Assembly: GCA_029207755.1 (NCBI GenBank)
Contig: JARCOQ010000026.1
Span: 1,175,001 to 1,239,000 of the forward strand
Direction: 5' to 3'
DNA: 64,000 nucleotides
Source: Chamaea fasciata
Lineage: Eukaryota > Chordata > Aves > Passeriformes > Sylviidae
The notes under the pieces were generated by a model, which saw only the letters and a list, made by a program, of their open reading frames with translations, was not told the DNA's origin and did no database searches. Position 1 is the stretch's first letter. Every line of letters begins with the position of its first letter. Shown here one piece after another: positions 1 to 11,649 of this stretch. Made by a program: the position numbers and the translations under genes.

Positions 1-614
1 GTTGTTCAGCAGAGGTTACAGTTTGATCAAAGCACACCTTTGGATACCCTTTTATTTTCTCCCTAATACAGATTTCCCCCCTCCTGAGCAGCTAAAATTA
101 GAACCTAGAGATGAGAACAGAAATCAAAACATTGCAAATGTGTAGTAAACTCTAATAAAGTACCAGCAAGAGGAAAGAGGAGGGAAAAACCAAAGTGAAA
201 CTTGTACTGTGTATGATTTACTGGTCACTCCCAAGTAAATGGTGAAATTAAATGAAATAAAACTGAATGATAAAGCAAGTCTTGAGCCAGGCTCACCACT
301 TCCCCTGTCTACCAGATTCCCACAGTTTGGGGGGCTGCATTTAAGGATGCCCAGAACTCCAAATTAATCAGTGTTTGCTGGAAGACTGACTCCTTTGGAA
401 GGTGTATGTTACAGAAATGATGGTATTTATATGATATTTATTAGATCACTGATATCACTGCTGCATCTGAAGCTCCAGGACATTCCAAACATCCTCCCCT
501 ATGGTTTTAAGGAAGACATTCCCCACATTCCCCTGCTCCCCCTGACACCCAGTGAACCCACTGAAAATCCTCTTTGACTGGTGAGTTTTATTCCCATTCC
601 CCCATCCCACTTAC

Positions 615-704
615 CTTCTTTTCTAAGCATTCTGCAAACTTCAACTGCTTCAACAGCTTCTTCTGCTTGTTGCTGAAGCGATTGTCCTGCTCTGCGCTGG
701 TTCC
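615..704 (-). CDS. SRRM1: SRRM1 coding exon 2
   Basis: This 90-bp exon encodes 30 residues, GTSAEQDNRFSNKQ through LEKK, the segment just before the PWI domain. The acceptor reads ctccag before GGAACC and the donor is AAG|gtaagt. Both ends are phase 0. Confidence 0.95.
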
Positions 705-2619
705 CTGGAGCACAGCAAACAACAGTGTCAGCCTGGGGGGCCTTCAAACCACCTCTAAGGATTATTTCCCCACATGTCTGCACAGTGCACCACAGAAACC
801 AATCTGTAATGCTGGTTTTTTGTCATTTATTCCAGGCAGAAGAAGCCTTTCCAGGTGCTTCTCAATTTCAGCTCTCACCAAGCGCTGAGGATTTTGGGGT
901 GAGCAGCTCCTGAGCCCCAGAGTGACACCTCAATCATAACCCTCCCGGCACTGCCCACAAATTAGAGTGTTAGCAGCCTCAAACAGCCAGGAAAAGGCTT
1001 TATTAATTCCTTTGTAAAAGAAATAAAGTGGTTTTCCTCTGTCCAGGTCCAAAAAGCCCTGTTTGCCTCCAGAGACACCTCTGAAACCTTTGGGCAGTCT
1101 CCCTGAGGCAAAGCAGGGAGCAGAGAAGTACAAAGAATGCATTTTATTGATCCTGCTCTGTTAAAACTTCACCAACTGGCTCCACTTCCATGGGCAGGAG
1201 CTGTGGGTTAATTCATTATGGAGGGAAAGGATTGCAAGTCCAGTTTTGGACAATTTCCTGGCAAAGAAATAAACAGAACCAGGCAGGAATTAGAGGAGAT
1301 GTGGGTGGGGCTGACAAACCCACAGCCTGGGAAATTTATTCTGGAAACCAACGTGACTGGTGGAAAACAGGGAATTTTGTACAGGTGATTCTAAGTGGAA
1401 GAACAAGGTTCAGTACAAACGAAAATAAAAACTGTCAAGGAATTAAATGATAATAAAGAAGAGAAAACCCTAAATTTCAAGTTCACTTTGGTCAGAAAAG
1501 GGGCTGGAATTAGCAACATAACATATTGCAAAGTGATCAGTTATTGCAAGGGAGCAATCCCCTGACATTCCCACTGGCTGTTCCAGAACCTGGGAATCCT
1601 CAAGTCTGCCTGTGGCCCAGGCACTTCCAGGGATTAAAACTCTTCCCAATATTTGCTGTGTGGCTTACAAAAAACCCACAATATTGCCAGTTCACTCAAC
1701 AACTGAACGTTCCTTTGGTTGGTTTTTTTTTTTTAAATTATTTCACAACTCAGAAGGGAAATGGAAAGGAAGTTTCTTGTTGATAACACGTGGCAAGGAG
1801 CAAGAGGAACCAGACAGCACCAAGCAAGGGGGCTACAGGAATTTAAAGACAAAAAGGGTTTGTACTGAAACTTCACAGAGATGTGAAGAGCTGACAGAAT
1901 TATAAATAGGAGGTTGCTTGGTATGGGGAGTCCAAACTGCTGCTCTGTTGCATTTCTGTCATTTCACATTTGGTTCCTCGTGGACCCAGAATAAAACTGT
2001 TCACAGCCCCATTTCAGTGCCAGGCTGCTTTGGTTTTTATAAAATGCCACCTTCCACAGGGCAGTTTAAAAGAATATTAGATTTCTAATCCCGAGTTTTC
2101 AACGCCGGTAATCCTGCTGTCAATCACAACTCCCTGGTTTGTAACCCTTTTAACAACTGCGTTAGAGCAAGTGTGGATTTCATCTGCAGTTATTATTCTC
2201 AAGTCAGTCCATGAACAGAGAACTGAACTAAGGGAAGGGTTACGAGTGCTGCCATGGTTTAAATGCGACCTAGCTACAGGAAATGAAAATAATATGGGCT
2301 GAACAAATGAATGAACCTTGAAATTTAGATTGGTTCTCCAGATTGTCACGGAAACTCCAAAAATAAGGTCATTTCAGTTAATGGAAGAAAAAGCAGAAAA
2401 GAAATAGACCCTGGGTCGGTTTCACGGTCTCTGCAGAAAATGCAGCACAGCTATAAGACCAGAGAAGAAACTCAAAGGATTAAAAATTAAAACCCAACGT
2501 ATGAATACAGCCTAACTTCTTTTTGCTACGATTACACCTGAAAATCTCCAAAAAAAACCCTCAATAAAAATCAGGGCAGCCTTGTTTATTTGCTGTGAAC
2601 GCGGATACTAAAGATCGCG
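705..2619 (-). other. SRRM1 intron 1, distal part
   Basis: No exon, RNA gene or repeat family was recognised in this intronic stretch. The open frames on either strand are short and resemble no protein. Bases 2080-2420 carry scattered CpGs and lie next to the CpG island; nothing specific was identified there. Bases 1-614, left of exon 2, are intron 2 and likewise show nothing recognisable. Confidence 0.7.
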
Positions 2620-3054
2620 GACAGCGCAACCCCGGGCTGGCCCCTCAGAGCCCCTCGGGCCCTTCTCCCCCCGCAGCCCGGGGCTGGCAGCGGTGACACG
2701 GCCCCGCGTGGGCCGGCACCTCCGGGGCCGGGGCCGCTCAGGGCCCCGCCGGGGCCTGCCCGGGGAGCGCAGCCCCGGCAACCACCGCGGAGCTTTCCCC
2801 CGGTGCCGAGCCCGGCCCGGAGCCGCGCGATTCCCCCGCCGCCGCCCGGGCCGCGCCGCCGCGGCCTCTTCCCGCCGCCATTTTCTCCGCGGCGAGGAGC
2901 CTGCGCAGGGCGGGGGCGGGGGGGCACGGCGGCGCCGCGCGGGGCAGCGCGGCTCCAGCGCGGGCCTGCGGCGGGGCCGGGCGGGCGTCCCCGTGGCCCG
3001 GCGGGGCCGCCGCGCCGCCCGCCCGTCCTCGGGGCCCCCCGGGCCGGCACTTAC

Positions 3055-3075
3055 GCGGAAGAACCCGGCGTCCAT
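3055..3075 (-). CDS. SRRM1: SRRM1 coding exon 1 (start codon)
   Basis: The start codon is at 3075-3073 and the exon encodes MDAGFFR, the conserved SRRM1 amino terminus. It ends at a strong GTAAGT donor (3054-3049), phase 0, and joins exon 2 in frame. It is too short to be seen as an open frame alone, but the exact peptide plus the donor make it secure. Confidence 0.94.
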
Positions 3076-3381
3076 CTTGGCTCCTCCGCCTCCTCCCGGC
3101 CGCGGCGCGCGCTGCCGTCCCGGCGTGCACCGCGCGGCCCCTCAGCCGGGCCGGGGGTGGGCGGGGAGGAAAGGCGGGCGGGGCGCGCGGGGGTGGGCGG
3201 GGCCAGGCGCGCGCGGCGCAGGTTCTCCGTCCGCCGCCCGCTGATTGGCGGAGGGTCGGCGCGCGCGCGGGAGCCGGGCCAATGGGAGAGCGCGGCTGCT
3301 CCGGCGCGCGCGGGGGTGAGCGGGCGTGTGAGCCGCGCTCTCGCGAGGTGTCGGCCTTTGCCGCTGTTGCCGTTGCCGGCA

Positions 3382-3391
3382 TCTCGCGAGA
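3382..3391. promoter_or_regulatory. TCTCGCGAGA palindrome (BANP / ZBTB33-type element)
   Basis: This is a perfect TCTCGCGAGA, with a 9-of-10 partner (TCTCGCGAGG) at 3339-3348, about 270-315 bp upstream of the SRRM1 start codon. The motif is known to be bound by BANP, and was linked earlier to Kaiso/ZBTB33, at CpG-island promoters of essential genes. Confidence 0.7.
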
Positions 3392-3559
3392 TCTCGGCTG
3401 CCCTCACGGCCGCAGCTCCCTCAGGGCCGGCGGTGGGGCCGGGCCGGGCCGTGAGGGCACAGCCGCCTCAGCCCCCGGCAGCGACCCCTCGGCCACGGCC
3501 CCTCGGCTCCTTCCCGGCGTAACGGATCCCTGGGAAGGGCTCTGAAGCGGTCAAAGAAT

Positions 3560-4015
3560 CCCCAGAGCAGTTAGGGTTGGAGATCATCCAGTCCAACCTC
3601 CTGCCCAACAGGGTCACCTGGAGCAAGTGACACAGAAACACGTCCAGGTGGGTTTGGGATGTCCCCACAGAGGGAGACTCCAGCCCTCCCTGGGCAGCTG
3701 TTCCAGGGCTCTGCCACCCTCATGGAAAGAAGTTCTCCCTCATGTGGAGGTGGAAGTCATTGTCGTTTATTTTATGGCCATTGCTCCTCGTCTTGTCACT
3801 GACAAAGCCTGGCACCATCCTCTGACACCCCTGAGAGATGTTTTATGGATTGATGGGATCCCCTCTCAGCCTTCCCTCCTCCAGAATAACCAGGCCCAGC
3901 TCCCGCAGTCTCCCCTCATGAGGGCGATGCTCCAGACCCCAAAACCATCTTTGTGGCTCCACTCGTCCCCCTCCGGCAGCTCCTTGTCCTTCTTGACCTG
4001 AGCACAAGTCCTGAG
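3560..4015 (-). mobile_element. CR1 LINE 3'-end fragment
   Basis: Read on +, this is the reverse complement of the avian CR1 tail. It starts near ggttggagatcatccagtcc, continues through the ctgttccagggctctgccaccctc block and the gccattgctcctcgtcttgtcact block, and ends near the cctccggcagctccttgtcc block. The element therefore lies on the minus strand. It is 5'-truncated and diverged, with no intact reverse transcriptase frame. Confidence 0.85.
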
Positions 4016-6374
4016 CTGTCCACCCCGTCCCACTCAGGACAAACTGATGTGACCAGTGTAGGTCACTGATCTGAATGGCTCCCGGGCTGAATTACAGATG
4101 CGTTTTTGGGAAATAAATCGGTTATGGCGCTCAGGAATAAAACCCAAGGGAAATGATCATATTTTATCTGCTTAGACTTGTAACGATCTGAGTTTTGCAC
4201 AGCCAAACCTGGGACAGGGCTCCACTCGGCTGCTCACCAGCCCTGGCACCGCGGCTGAGGGAATTCAGTGAAGCCGTCAGCTAAAGTTGGAATTGCTTTA
4301 TGAGTTTGTTGAGAAACCCGAGGGAAGGCAGGAGGACACTAGGTGGAGCTCCGCTCTCTCTGCTGGGTTAAGGAGGATGGAAATAAGGGGGGAAAGCTGA
4401 GTTTTGGGGCCAGGACTTACCCAGCGGAGAGAAATGAAACATTTTACCAGAGTATCTGGCTCAGTGAAATTCCAGCAGGAGGAGCCGACCTGCCGAAGAT
4501 CCTGCAGAACTTTTAGGAGGGAAAAAACCAAGCGTTGATTCTTACAAGACAGAGCCAGCTGAAGGGGAGCATTCCCAAAATCTCTGTGTGTTTGAAAGTG
4601 GAACCTGGGGGCCCAAAGCAGGACAGGTTGGATCAGCCCTGAGGCAGCTGCTGTTACAAGGGCAGGGAGAGTGTGGGATTGTTCCTGGAAAGCTCAAATC
4701 CACAGCAAATGGCACAGAGCAGGGATTTTTCTTTCTGGAGAGGGTGGTTTTTGCCTGCTCAGCATGAGCTCTGGGTTTTGCTGCCAGGAGGGGTTGTGGG
4801 GCCTCCCAGGAGGTGCCAATGTGAGGCAGATTTTACTGGTGTTTGGATTTTTCAGCTGGAGCAGTGCTGGTGTGGTCACAGCAGCCAGTTCTGCTGCCAA
4901 TAATAGTCATTCTGTGAGACTGGAACTGCTTGCAGTAGTTCTGCATGTGAGCTTCGTTGGCTTGAAATGAAGCAAATGGAAAGGAAACTAAATTTAGTTT
5001 AGTTAGGTGGGTCTGGCTAGAGATGTTAAAAACAACAGCATTTTAAGTTGGGCTTAAATTTCCTAAAAATCTTGATTTTGATCCCGGGGAACTGCTCGGA
5101 GAACATCCAGAGATACCAACAGAAAATCAACTCCTTTATATTTTTTTGGAAAAAAAAAATTAGATGTGCATCTGCTGTCCCTTCTGAATTATTAAATCAA
5201 TCCTCCCTGCCACAAAAAATAAGGTAGAGACCCAGGATAAGAGAAATATTTACAAGGAGATTCAGAAACTTCACAAACAGCTGTCTCAATGTTTGGTTTG
5301 GAATCCAAACCCTGCTCCAGTTTCAGCCAGAAAAGAATATTGCAAAGTAATTGAATTTAGTTTCTGCACAATAAAAATTAGCAGTTAGTTAAACTGACCT
5401 GCTCAAGAGATCCAAACCGATTGAAAAAAAACCAAAACCTAATAAAATCTCAGACAATCTGCCAGTGAGTGTGTGACAATGCTGCTCTGTGCTCCCACCC
5501 CGTGGGCTCTGAGTGTCCCTGGGAATTCCTTTGTGTCACTGCTGCACACCCACAGCCCTCAAACTCACACAACAGCCTCGCTTTGGGCTGGATTCGAGAA
5601 GAAAAAATCACTAAAAATAGTTGGGCTGCAGCAGAGGACAAAGCCTTGCAGGGTGAGTGGCTGCACAGAGCCTCCCTTGCTTTATCCAGGCGGATTTTTT
5701 TCTATTTCCATGCTTATTTTTTTTTTCAGATTTTGTGTAAGACAAAGCATTCTAACACAGCTCCAGCCATGAACCTGAATTGAGAGTGAAACCCCTCAGG
5801 CACCGAGTTCCTTTGGAAATGGAGAGTTACAGAGTTTATAGAAATAGTTAAAAATACTTGAAAATAAGAAGTAACTTTTTTTTCCCCCCTCAACCCATAC
5901 ATATGTGGCATTAGAAACATGGAATATGAGTAAAGATAAATACAATTTTAATACCTCCTGTACTACCCATGAGGTATAAAACCACAAACCTCTTCTGTGT
6001 CACTTGTAACAAACTCAGTTTGGGGCATGTCCAGACTTTTCCTCCTGTCTATCAGCAGCACAGAGAGGGTTCAAAGTCTCTGAGGAAGCCAAAGCTCCAC
6101 AAAACCTGGGCATCTTCTCTCCTTGGTTTATCCAGACCCAGAAGAGGCCTTGCTGCCATCCTGATGATTCCTAGAGCTCCACCTGTCATTTCAGTCATAG
6201 GAAAAGTGTCCAGCCCTCTGGTTTTTCCTCCCAAAGATCCAAACCAGGATTTAAATCAGTTTACAGAGTGTGTAACAGCTGATTGCTCTTCCCAGTGCAG
6301 CTGTGCTTTGGAGTCCCAGGCCCATGGGATAACAATTCCATCTCTTCCCTGGCAGGAAGGACGAGCATTCCCAG
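4016..6374. other. SRRM1-NCMAP intergenic stretch including NCMAP 3' UTR
   Basis: No coding exon or repeat family was recognised. The right-hand part must contain the NCMAP 3' UTR. A minus-strand ATTAAA (TTTAAT on + at 5947-5952) about 420 bp past the NCMAP stop is one possible poly(A) signal but is weak evidence. Confidence 0.6.
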
Positions 6375-6516
6375 TTACCTGCTGTGCAGGTGGATGTCCA
6401 CAGGGATGAAGGTGACCGAGGGCTGCTGGGCCAGGCTGTGGCCCTGGGGCCCCACAGGAGGTGGCACTGCCAGCTTGGAGGGTTTGGGCTCCAGCTCCCG
6501 CCGCACTCGCATGCGC
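6375..6516 (-). CDS. NCMAP: NCMAP coding exon 3 (terminal)
   Basis: Its first base completes an Arg codon split with the previous exon. It encodes RMRVRRELEPKPSK through VTFIPVDIHLHSR, then a stop at 6377-6375. The acceptor is ttggcag. The RRELEPK and VTFxPVD blocks are the conserved signature of the NCMAP tail. Confidence 0.95.
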
Positions 6517-6956
6517 CTGCCAAAGGTAAAAGGGGAATTGTTGGCACCTGGGCTGGTCTCTGCTCTCCCAGGGTCACTTTTGGGGAGGCTCTCACACAAC
6601 CCGGTCAAACCAAGCCAGGGTTTCATCCCAAAGGGGGCAAAAGTCCTCCCAGAGCACGTGAGCTCTGAGGAGTGAGGAATCGGGCTCCCCCTCTGGCAGC
6701 CTTGGTGCACACTCAGACCTTCCCTGCATCACCAGGAATCCCTAAAAAGAGCTCCCACCAGGCAGCCCCCATCAAGGAGCCCTTTGTGCTTCCTGTGACC
6801 CAGTCACAGTGAGATTCAGTACACTGCAATCAGCACTTTAGTGCTTAAATTGTCCTGGTAATTTCAGCAACAAACCCTGAAATGCTCTGTTAGCTGAGAG
6901 CTGGGACTGTGGTTCATCCTGGTTTGACTTGGGGACTCCAGGACTTGGCCACGTAC

Positions 6957-7041
6957 CTGTTGTATGTTTTCAGGATGAGCAGAACCACTGTGAAAATAAT
7001 AATCACCCCCACCACGATGGCAGCAACTATTGCTCCAGAAC
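6957..7041 (-). CDS. NCMAP: NCMAP coding exon 2 (transmembrane helix)
   Basis: This 85-bp exon encodes SSGAIVAAIVVGVIII and onward to ILKTYN, the single transmembrane helix. The acceptor is tcccag and the donor is AACAG|gtacgt. It starts in phase 1 and ends in phase 2, consistent with both neighbours. Confidence 0.95.
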
Positions 7042-7169
7042 CTGGGAGAGAAGCAGGAAGGGGGAAAAAAAGCCATATTTACAAAGTTGTCACTGCAGTG
7101 TTTGAAGTTTGATAAGTTCAAAGTCCACTTTAAAACCAAAAAAAGCCACCACCCCACTCCTTTCCTTAC

Positions 7170-7254
7170 TTTGATAGAGACTTTGTTCTTGAGACTTTGT
7201 GGTCACATTCACTGAGAGCTGAGTGTTATTGGTCAGTGGCGTGGCCGTCGTCAT
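7170..7254 (-). CDS. NCMAP: NCMAP coding exon 1 (start codon)
   Basis: The ATG is at 7254-7252 and begins MTTATPLTNNTQLS, matching the MTTATPL start of mammalian NCMAP. The donor is CAAA|gtaagg. The exon probably begins at 7264 after a ctgcag acceptor, adding 10 bp of 5' UTR. Confidence 0.93.
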
Positions 7255-7264
7255 CTTGAGTCGG

Positions 7265-10200
7265 CTGCAGAGGGGAAAAAGGAATGAATTCCTAAATTAT
7301 TAACCCAAATTTCACACTGCTAATCAGGCAACTGCCCACCAAAGGCTCACTGAACTGGAGTTCTTCATATTTTCATTGTGGTGGAAACCTGTCCCTGCTG
7401 AAGGAATGGAAGTTGGTACAATGGAAACGCGGGTACAACCTTGAGCAGTTTGCCTCAAAATATCCCCTGGTCAGTGCTGATAGGATAAAATGAGATATAA
7501 ACACAACAGTGTATTTTAAATACTTTAACGTGGCTGTGGCAGGAGGTTGTGAGTTCAGCCCAGTGGCAGCTCAGGTCTGTTTTTGTAAGGGGATGAACTT
7601 CCAAGGGCACAGCTGAGAATATGCCTGTGTTTTGGTGGGTAAAACTGCATCTGGAAAGAACAGCTGGCATGTTTGCTGGTTTTAGAAGGGTTTTCCAAGT
7701 GTCCCTGGAAACCTGAGCCATTAAAGGGCTCCTTCAGCCCGACAGGGGTGTGAGCACCACTTCAAAGAGCCTCTGGAACCAGCTCAGCTCCCAGTCCCAG
7801 AGCTGAGACACTCCAACTGCCCCTTGAAAAGTAAATTATCCTTCAGCACTTGATATGAAACTGAGTTTCCCACTTCAGATGCTGCCCAGTTCAACCAGGC
7901 AGGACTCTGCTGCTTCACTGGGATATTGTGTGTCGTGGTAACTTTAATTTTACACAGTACAGGATAAACAATGGCCAGAAATAATTCAGTGGAAATCAGT
8001 TGGTAATAAAAACTAATACCAATTAAAAACTTGTGGGGCAGGTCAGTGAGGAATGAGAGGGATCAGGAAGCAGCAGGAAGGGAAGTGGTTGGTGTCTGAC
8101 TGGGATGCAGGATCAGAACTGCAAGGGCCACTCCTCAAATACTTCGATCCCCTCATGTTAAAAGTTTGTTTTTCTTCTTTTAATGTAAAAGCCAAACTAA
8201 CTTTGCCCCAAGCCTGTAACTGGGTTATTCTCCTGTGAGTGAATGATTCCTTTGTTTAGCCAAGGCCGAGTTAATTCAGCAACATGAGCATCAGCTGAAA
8301 TATTTTGTGTTTAGACTCTGGCCAGCCCTATTGTCCACCTTGTGGCTCCTGACAAGGGCAGTGCAAATGCCAGACCTACAGAAGCCTTTTTTCCCTCCTC
8401 TGGCTACCAAAAATAAAAACTCCAACTAAATCAGGCTGAATATTTTAACATTAAGCCACGAAATACTGATCCTTCCTACCTTCCTTCTGGGTCAAAGCAC
8501 CTTGGGAATGGGGAGCTGTCTGTGCATGAGTCACCCAGACCCAAATGATTTTTGTCGTCGTAGCGAAACCGCCTGTTTACGAAAGGGATTAATTCATTTA
8601 TCCAGCAGGCTGCACCAATCTGAGGTGCAGCCTGAAGACTGCATCAGGCTGGGCTTTTTCTGCTTTGTGTAGCAAGTCAGGAGGTCCAAGGCCTGTGTCT
8701 CCAGCCAGGGTGGAAGGTGCCAGTCCTCCTGACCTGGAGTCCCAGCTCCATTCCTGCCCCGTGGATCAGCAGGATACACCTGACCAAGCCTCTGCTGCAA
8801 GAAAGACCCAGCAAAGCCCAGAAAAACCCACAGGAACCTACTGATTTTCAGCCTGGATCCTTCTCTGTTCAGAAAAACGTTTGGAAAATCAGGAGTGCTG
8901 GATAAAAACCATTCAGCTGGGGAGAAGAAGTGGACTTTGATACAGTAATCACAGGACATTCTTTGTCCATGACACAGGGCTGCACTTCCCCCTGTGCACA
9001 CACACCTGCCTGGGCTCTCAGAGCCTCTCATTCACCCTCACTCTCCACACTGCTGGTTATTTTTGCATCCCCACGTTGCGGGACTGGAAATGTTTCCATA
9101 AAGTTCAGCTTTGGGCTCGTTTCCATTTCAAACACCTTGGCAGATACAGGGGATAGGTTGTTCTGGCACAAGTGGGAGCAATGCCCCCTTTTCTAAAGCC
9201 TCCCCCCGCTGCCCCTGCCCTGCTGGGCCGGGTTTGTTTGTGAGGAGATGGGGATCAGAGCTCACCTGTCAGCAGCCCCTGGCAATTACAGCAGAGGGGC
9301 CACAGGGAACAGAGGGGTTTGTTGGAGTTTTTCCAGGACGGCTGGGCTTGGAGAGGCAGCTCCCTGCCAGGGAGGGCAGGTGCTGGTTAGGAGGACACAG
9401 ATTCAGTGCTTTCACCTGGGAAAAGGTGGGGTTTGCATGGAACTGGGTTATTCCTGCTCTCACCTTCCCAGCAGCCCGGGAGCACCGCCAGGGATCGAGG
9501 CAAGCTGTGATTTCAGAGAGTAATAAAAACACAGCGTCCTTCAGTGAGACCTGAACGTGCCTGGGTTTACCTTGAGAGGCTCCAAAGAGGGAGCAAGGAG
9601 GAAAGAAAAGCCCAAGTTCAAAGTGGCCTGAGGCAAACAACCCTCCCTGTGTGAGCCTGGGTGTCCCCATGTCAGGGCAGCACCTTTACATAAGTGTTTT
9701 CTCAGGTTCTGGCATGAGCTGCCCAGGTTGAGCTGCTGGTAAAACAGATTTAAAGCAGTTCATTGCCTTGCCAAGAGACAGTGGCACAAGCTGTAGGCAG
9801 CTCTGGGCAGTAGCAGCACCAACTAAAAACCCCTCAGTAATTCTACCTGCCCAAAGCCCCTCAGCTCCCTACAGGTGACAAGAAGTGACAACCGGACCCC
9901 CAAAAGGAATGCCTGGAAATACAAATTTGGTAGACTTTTTTCACTGGCTCACCCAGGAGCAGTGTCTAAATCAGACTGTGAACTGAACATTGGCCAATTC
10001 TAACTTTTATTTTTCTTTTTGCCTTAAAATTCTGGGCCACACACACTTCTCCTCCCCCTCAGTGAATGCCGTTATTCATGGGAATGACAGGAACTCCACC
10101 ACGTTCAGATCCTAAAACCACTCCAGACCCTTCAGGGATATGCAGGATATGGAAGAAAACAAGCCAGAGGTATTTTCCCACTGGTCCCAGGCCAGGATCT

Positions 10201-11282
10201 AAGGCACACTGGGCTCAGGAGACTGGCTTAGACACTTGGGAAATATCCAACAGAACCAGGATTTGGACTTAAAATGGGAAAAGCCCCCAAGCTCCACCTC
10301 ACTGCTGGAGCTCGGCCGCTCAGAGCTTGCCTAAGGCAACCTGTTGAATGTGTGGGGCACCTTCCGCTCTGCAGGGCCCTGAAGACACCCACAGCAGCTG
10401 ACACCTCACACTTGCAGCCTGTTCTCCTCCAGAGCCCTTGGCAAACCCTCAGTGCCCCACTCTGGCACCCACAGAGGGACAATAGCTCTGTCAGAGCCCG
10501 AAGTCACTGGGCTCTGCTCTGCCTTTGTCTCCTGGTCTGTAATCGCTAAATCAAGCCCTGCTGCCCACCCAGCACAATGCAGCCCATCAGTGAAAGCTGT
10601 TTACAAAGAGCTACGCTTCCTTTAGCACGGACTTCCTGGGGCATTAAATACATTAATTACCAGGAAAAACCAGAAATCACCATTCAAACCTGTCAGCAGC
10701 TTCAGCGTGTTCCCAAATAAAGCAAGCAGTGTCGTTTTGTTCTGTGCTGGAGACACTCAGTGAACTGTAACACAATGCTCTGAGCTTTCGAGTTCCTTTC
10801 CTGTTAAATATTACTCTGCCAGCTCTTTCCAGCACACTGCTCAGCAGATTGGGAAAGAGGAAAAAAAAAAAAAGCATGCAACAAAAAAACCCCAAAACCA
10901 CAAACAAATAACCACCAACAAACCCATATTTATAGTGCCGGGGTTGAATAAGTCAGGACAAGAGATTCAGCGTCCCCAGTGATGAAAGGACACCGCCGGC
11001 GATGGAATGAGCTTTCAACAGCCGCGCTGGGTTCCCTCTCCCGGGAGGAAACCGCGCCAGACCAGTCCCAGTCCCAGTGCCGTCCCTTTAGGGCTCCCCA
11101 TTAATGGAACAACTGCTCAAGCACCATTTGAACAGAAAAACGTGCGAGGATATCTGCTCTCTATTTCTTTTTGCTTTAGAGGTATCGATAAAGAGCTCGC
11201 GTTCCCCGTGGTACATCCACGGTACGAACCCGGAGTAACCGCGCTGCAACCACCGCTTGCACCGGCGGCAGAAAGGAGCTGA
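7265..11282 (-). other. NCMAP intron 1 (probable)
   Basis: No exon or repeat family was recognised. Bases 10860-10920 are A-rich. Open frames up to about 147 codons occur on both strands without protein-like features. The tandem array that follows is annotated separately. Confidence 0.6.
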
Positions 11283-11622
11283 ACTTTGGGGCAGAAAGGA
11301 ATAGAGCTTTGGGGGAGAAAGGAACAGAGCTTTGGGGCAGAAAGGAACAGAGCTTTAGGGCAGAAAGGAGCGGAGCTTTGGGGCAGAAAGGAGCAGAGCT
11401 TTGGGGGAGAAAGGAGCAGAGCTTTGGGGGAGAAAGGAACAGAGCTTTAGGGCAGAAAGGAGCGGAGCTTTGGGGCAGAAAGGAGCAGAGCTTTGGGGGA
11501 GAAAGAAGCAGAGCTTTGGGGGAGAAAGGAACTGAGCTTTGGGGGAGAAAGGAGCGGAGCTTTGGGGCAGAAAGGGACAGAGCTTTAGGGCGGAAAGGGA
11601 CAGAGCTTTAGGGGCAGCAAGG
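11283..11622. repeat. 23-bp tandem array (VNTR), about 14.8 copies, with 4-unit higher-order repeat
   Basis: The unit is agctttggggcag followed by aaaggagcag, with variants at the fifth g (gggg or aggg), at gcag versus gggag, and at the last five bases. Units 4-7 and 8-11 form two nearly identical 92-bp blocks, so part of the array expanded as a tetramer of units. The plus strand is purine-rich. Because 23 is not a multiple of 3, all three frames cycle and stay open, producing spurious Gly/Glu/Arg-rich open frames on both strands. Confidence 0.95.
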
Positions 11623-11649
11623 TTACAATTATCCCCCTCCAAGAGCGGT

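Larger units (their letters stand above)
1..3391 (-). other. SRRM1: SRRM1 gene, 5' part (serine/arginine repetitive matrix 1)
   Basis: SRRM1 (SRm160) is a nuclear splicing coactivator that joins SR proteins to exon-bound spliceosomes and also acts in 3'-end processing. Only the amino-terminal end is here: exon 1 encodes MDAGFFR and exon 2 encodes 30 residues beginning GTSAEQDNRFSNKQ and ending AECLEKK, which matches the start of vertebrate SRRM1 as I recall it. The PWI nucleic-acid-binding domain begins in the next exon, and that exon and the long RS-rich tail lie left of base 1. Exon 1 ends at a codon boundary, so the junction is phase 0. Intron 1 spans 705-3054. Identification rests on the exact N-terminus, the two splice sites and synteny with NCMAP and RCAN3. 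The transcription start is not determined; the right limit given covers the promoter motifs. Confidence 0.93.
2620..3540 (-). promoter_or_regulatory. CpG-island promoter of SRRM1
   Basis: This is a dense CpG island covering exon 1, the proximal intron and the 5' flank. Upstream of the ATG it holds a minus-strand CCAAT box (ATTGG on + at 3244-3248), a plus-strand CCAAT (3279-3283), and two TCTCGCGAG-type palindromes (3339-3348 with one mismatch, 3382-3391 perfect). No TATA box was noticed. This is the architecture of a housekeeping gene. The large open frames seen in both strands here reflect GC composition. Confidence 0.85.

Noticed and set aside
2586..3545. Several 118-239 codon open frames on both strands in the SRRM1 CpG island
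   Set aside because: They are Pro/Arg/Ala/Gly-rich, overlap each other in many frames, and result from the absence of AT-rich stops in high-GC DNA.
11309..11642. Open frames on both strands through the 23-bp array (Gly/Glu/Arg- and Pro/Ser-rich)
   Set aside because: A 23-bp period without a stop keeps every frame open. No start context, splice sites or homology.
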